This document shows positions 6,530-7,709 of a stretch of DNA of 7,709 bases, one piece after another. Position 1 is the stretch's first letter. Each line of letters opens with the position of its first letter. A program made the translations under genes and the position numbers. Source of the stretch: Bacteroidales bacterium UBA1077 (GTDB lineage: Bacteria; Bacteroidota; Bacteroidia; Bacteroidales; UBA932); NCBI GenBank assembly GCA_002314195.1, contig DCCQ01000107.1, positions 1-7,709 on the forward strand, written 5' to 3'. The notes beneath the pieces are model-generated. The model was not told the origin of the DNA and searched no databases. It saw only the letters and a list, made by a program, of their open reading frames with translations.

Positions 6530-7006
6530 CTAATTCACCCTTTTGCCACCGACACCTTTGAATATGTTCGCAAGAGAACCGGCAACATCGTCATGCGCGA
6601 ATCCTTCCCTGAGAACCAGAAGTATCGTGTCATCTCCAGCCAATGTTCCCATAACCCCTGGAAGATGCCCTTCGTCAATTATGGAGGCAATCATGCCGGC
6701 ATGGCCAGGCCTGGTCTTGATCACTGCCATCGATCCCGAGAATTCGAGGCTGTCAATGCTGTCCGATGTCATTGATGACTCATGAAGCACACTACGCAAC
6801 ATTCCCGGCTGGGGAAGGCGGTAACTATAGCCATTGCCGTCGTGGATCTTTGTTATGCGAAGTTCCCTGATGTCTCTGGACAATGTAGCCTGCGCGACAC
6901 ACAGTCCACGCTGCTCCAAAAGTGTGGAAAGTTCCTCTTGGTTGGAGACCCTGTTGTCTTTGATGACCTCTCTTATTATTCTTTGCCTTTCGAGTTTGCC
7001 CTTCAT
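6530..7006 (-). CDS. argR: Arginine repressor ArgR
   Basis: ArgR is the hexameric, arginine-responsive transcriptional regulator of arginine genes. From the ATG at 7006 it is 158 residues, the usual length. The frame runs on to a TTG at 7027, but those seven extra codons overlap the candidate operator and are not needed. The N-terminal winged helix-turn-helix (about 1-65) includes QEELSTLLEQRG and the recognition helix QATLSRDIRELRITKI, with the conserved Ser43-Arg44 pair. The C-terminal oligomerisation and arginine-binding domain (about 85-158) has PGHAGMIASIIDEG and GTLAGDDTILL (120-130), whose Asp125-Asp126 match the arginine-contacting aspartates of E. coli ArgR. It leads the cluster, so it probably regulates itself and the genes behind it. 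A -7 box and an ARG-box-like sequence directly upstream support autoregulation. Confidence 0.95.
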   Translation of the reverse strand: MKGKLERQRIIREVIKDNRVSNQEELSTLLEQRGLCVAQATLSRDIRELRITKIHDGNGYSYRLPQPGMLRSVLHESSMTSDSIDSLEFSGSMAVIKTRPGHAGMIASIIDEGHLPGVMGTLAGDDTILLVLREGFAHDDVAGSLANIFKGVGGKRVN

Positions 7007-7012
7007 GTCAAA

Positions 7013-7026
7013 AGCATATTTATTCA
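7013..7026 (-). promoter_or_regulatory. Candidate ARG box (ArgR operator)
   Basis: Read on the minus strand this is TGAATAAATATGCT. It agrees at 12 of 14 positions with the ArgR operator consensus TGAATWWWWATTCA, and its TGAATAAA-ATGC pattern also fits the Bacillus version. It ends six bases before the argR ATG and lies just downstream of the candidate -7 box, a position where bound repressor would block early transcription or the start region. The match is by eye; only one box is clear, while E. coli sites usually come in pairs. Confidence 0.5.
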
Positions 7027-7035
7027 AATGCGGTG

Positions 7036-7043
7036 CAAAGATA
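7036..7043 (-). promoter_or_regulatory. Candidate Bacteroides-type -7 promoter element for argR
   Basis: On the minus strand TATCTTTG fits the TAnnTTTG -7 consensus of the Bacteroidota housekeeping sigma factor exactly. Transcription would start roughly around 7029, giving a leader of about 20 bases. No good -33 TTTG is found at the expected spacing; the nearest partial matches (ATTG at 7056-7059 and 7070-7073) are too near and too far. It lies between the guaA terminator and argR, the one place where the cluster needs a promoter. Confidence 0.5.
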
Positions 7044-7086
7044 TGTATATTCTTTCAATAATTCGCCACCAATCTGCATATATTTC

Positions 7087-7123
7087 AAAAAAAGTTGTTC
7101 AAGATTCATTCTTGAACAACTTT
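7087..7123 (-). terminator. Intrinsic terminator of guaA
   Basis: CTTGAACAACTTT (7111-7123) and AAAGTTGTTCAAG (7091-7103) are perfect 13-bp complements around a seven-base loop. On the minus strand the stem runs into a seven-T tract (7093-7087), the classical intrinsic terminator layout, 23 bases after the guaA stop. On the plus strand only TTT follows the stem, so it should act in the guaA direction. It separates guaA transcription from the arginine cluster. Confidence 0.88.
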
Positions 7124-7146
7124 GCGACTTGAATATTCATATTCCT

Positions 7147-7709
7147 TTATTCCCACTCGATTGTTGCGGGCGGTTTCGAGGAGATGTCATAGACTACGCG
7201 GTTGACCCCCTTGACCTTGTTTATGATGTCGTTGCTGACCTGGGCGAGGAAGTCGTAAGGGAAATGGAACCAGTCGGCGGTCATGGCGTCGGTGGAGACC
7301 ACGGCGCGAAGGGCCACAGGATTCTCGTAGGTTCTCTCGTCTCCCATCACTCCCACGCTCTTGATCGGCAGCAGGATGACCCCGGCCTGCCAGATGGCGT
7401 CGTAAAGGTTCTTCGCCTCGATGCGCGGATCCGAAGCGGACGGGAAATGGAGCGACGTGCAATCATATTCACGAAGTCCTTTTATGAATATGTCGTCGGC
7501 CTCGCGGAGAACATTCAGTTTTTCCTCCGTTATGTCGCCGATGATCCTGATGGCAAGCGACGGGCCAGGGAAAGGATGTCTGCCCACAAGCTCCTCCTTG
7601 ATGCCGAGGGCGCGTCCGACTCTGCGGACCTCGTCCTTGAAGAGCATCCGCAGGGGCTCGATGATCTCCCGGAAGTCCACGTAGTCGGGCAGGCCGCCCA
7701 CGTTGTGGT
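7147..7709 (-). CDS. guaA: GMP synthase (glutamine-hydrolysing), C-terminal part
   Basis: GuaA converts XMP to GMP with ATP and glutamine-derived ammonia. The frame is open to the right edge, so the glutamine amidotransferase domain and the PP-loop that starts the ATP pyrophosphatase domain lie outside the window; about 187 C-terminal codons of a protein usually near 510 residues are present. Visible parts are HNVGGLPD, EPLRMLFKDEVRRVGRALG, the family signature GRHPFPGPSLAIRI, the dimerisation-domain segment IKSVGVMGDERTYENPVALR, and the standard end SSKPPATIEWE before TAA. A GTG at 7701 lies inside the conserved HNVGGLPD motif and is not a start. The gene is followed by its own intrinsic terminator and is functionally unrelated to the arginine genes, apart from both pathways using glutamine-derived nitrogen. 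Confidence 0.95.
   Translation of the reverse strand, partial: HNVGGLPDYVDFREIIEPLRMLFKDEVRRVGRALGIKEELVGRHPFPGPSLAIRIIGDITEEKLNVLREADDIFIKGLREYDCTSLHFPSASDPRIEAKNLYDAIWQAGVILLPIKSVGVMGDERTYENPVALRAVVSTDAMTADWFHFPYDFLAQVSNDIINKVKGVNRVVYDISSKPPATIEWE

Noticed and set aside
7007..7027. TTG start of ArgR at 7027
   Set aside because: It adds seven codons before the normal N-terminus and overlaps the candidate operator; the ATG at 7006 fits the family.
7130..7139. TGAATATTCA palindrome as a second ARG box
   Set aside because: It has the TGAAT/ATTCA half sites but lacks the four-base centre of real ARG boxes. It also lies between the guaA stop and its terminator, upstream of any argR promoter, so I treat it as part of the hexamer excess.

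Overview
The window holds an arginine biosynthesis gene cluster on the minus strand, most likely from a member of the Bacteroidales (phylum Bacteroidota). Three things point there. The carbamoyltransferase is the argF' type known from Bacteroides, not an ordinary ornithine carbamoyltransferase. The gene order argR - GNAT acyltransferase - argG - argC - argD - argF' - argB resembles arginine loci of that group. The starts have A-rich leaders without clear Shine-Dalgarno sites, and a Bacteroides-type -7 box (TAnnTTTG) lies ahead of argR. The genus cannot be told from this sequence alone.

Layout, in the direction of transcription (right to left): the C-terminal part of guaA (7147-7709) ends at a strong intrinsic terminator (7087-7123). 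A short AT-rich region then carries a candidate promoter (7036-7043) and a candidate ArgR operator (7013-7026). These precede argR (6530-7006), a GNAT-family acyltransferase in the place of argA (5883-6503), argG (4657-5883), argC (3530-4510), argD (2290-3417), argF' (1343-2293) and argB (440-1228). Several junctions are tight: GNAT/argG share one base (TAATG) and argD/argF' overlap by four bases (ATGA). The three looser spacers each hold palindromic DNA. argG-argC has a hairpin overlapping a G-quadruplex motif, argD-argC has three REP-like units, and argF'-argB has a 9-bp inverted repeat. On the plus strand, the end of an unrelated protein (3-443), possibly a restriction-type helicase, runs into argB and overlaps it tail to tail by four bases.

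How the genes work together: ArgR should sense arginine and control the cluster. The GNAT protein is the best candidate for acylating glutamate. ArgB phosphorylates the acylglutamate, ArgC reduces it to the semialdehyde and ArgD aminates it to acylornithine. ArgF' carbamoylates the still-acylated ornithine, and ArgG joins citrulline to aspartate after deacylation. ArgF' has proline at position 90, the residue linked to succinylornithine specificity in Bacteroides fragilis, so the whole route probably uses N-succinyl rather than N-acetyl intermediates. The deacylase and argH are not in the window.

The most unusual non-gene signal is a roughly tenfold excess of the hexamer GAATAT/ATATTC, counted by eye, on both strands and in more than one codon phase. 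The core pathway is known biology. The least explained parts are the GNAT enzyme with its cysteine-bearing tail, the palindromic spacer elements and the hexamer bias.
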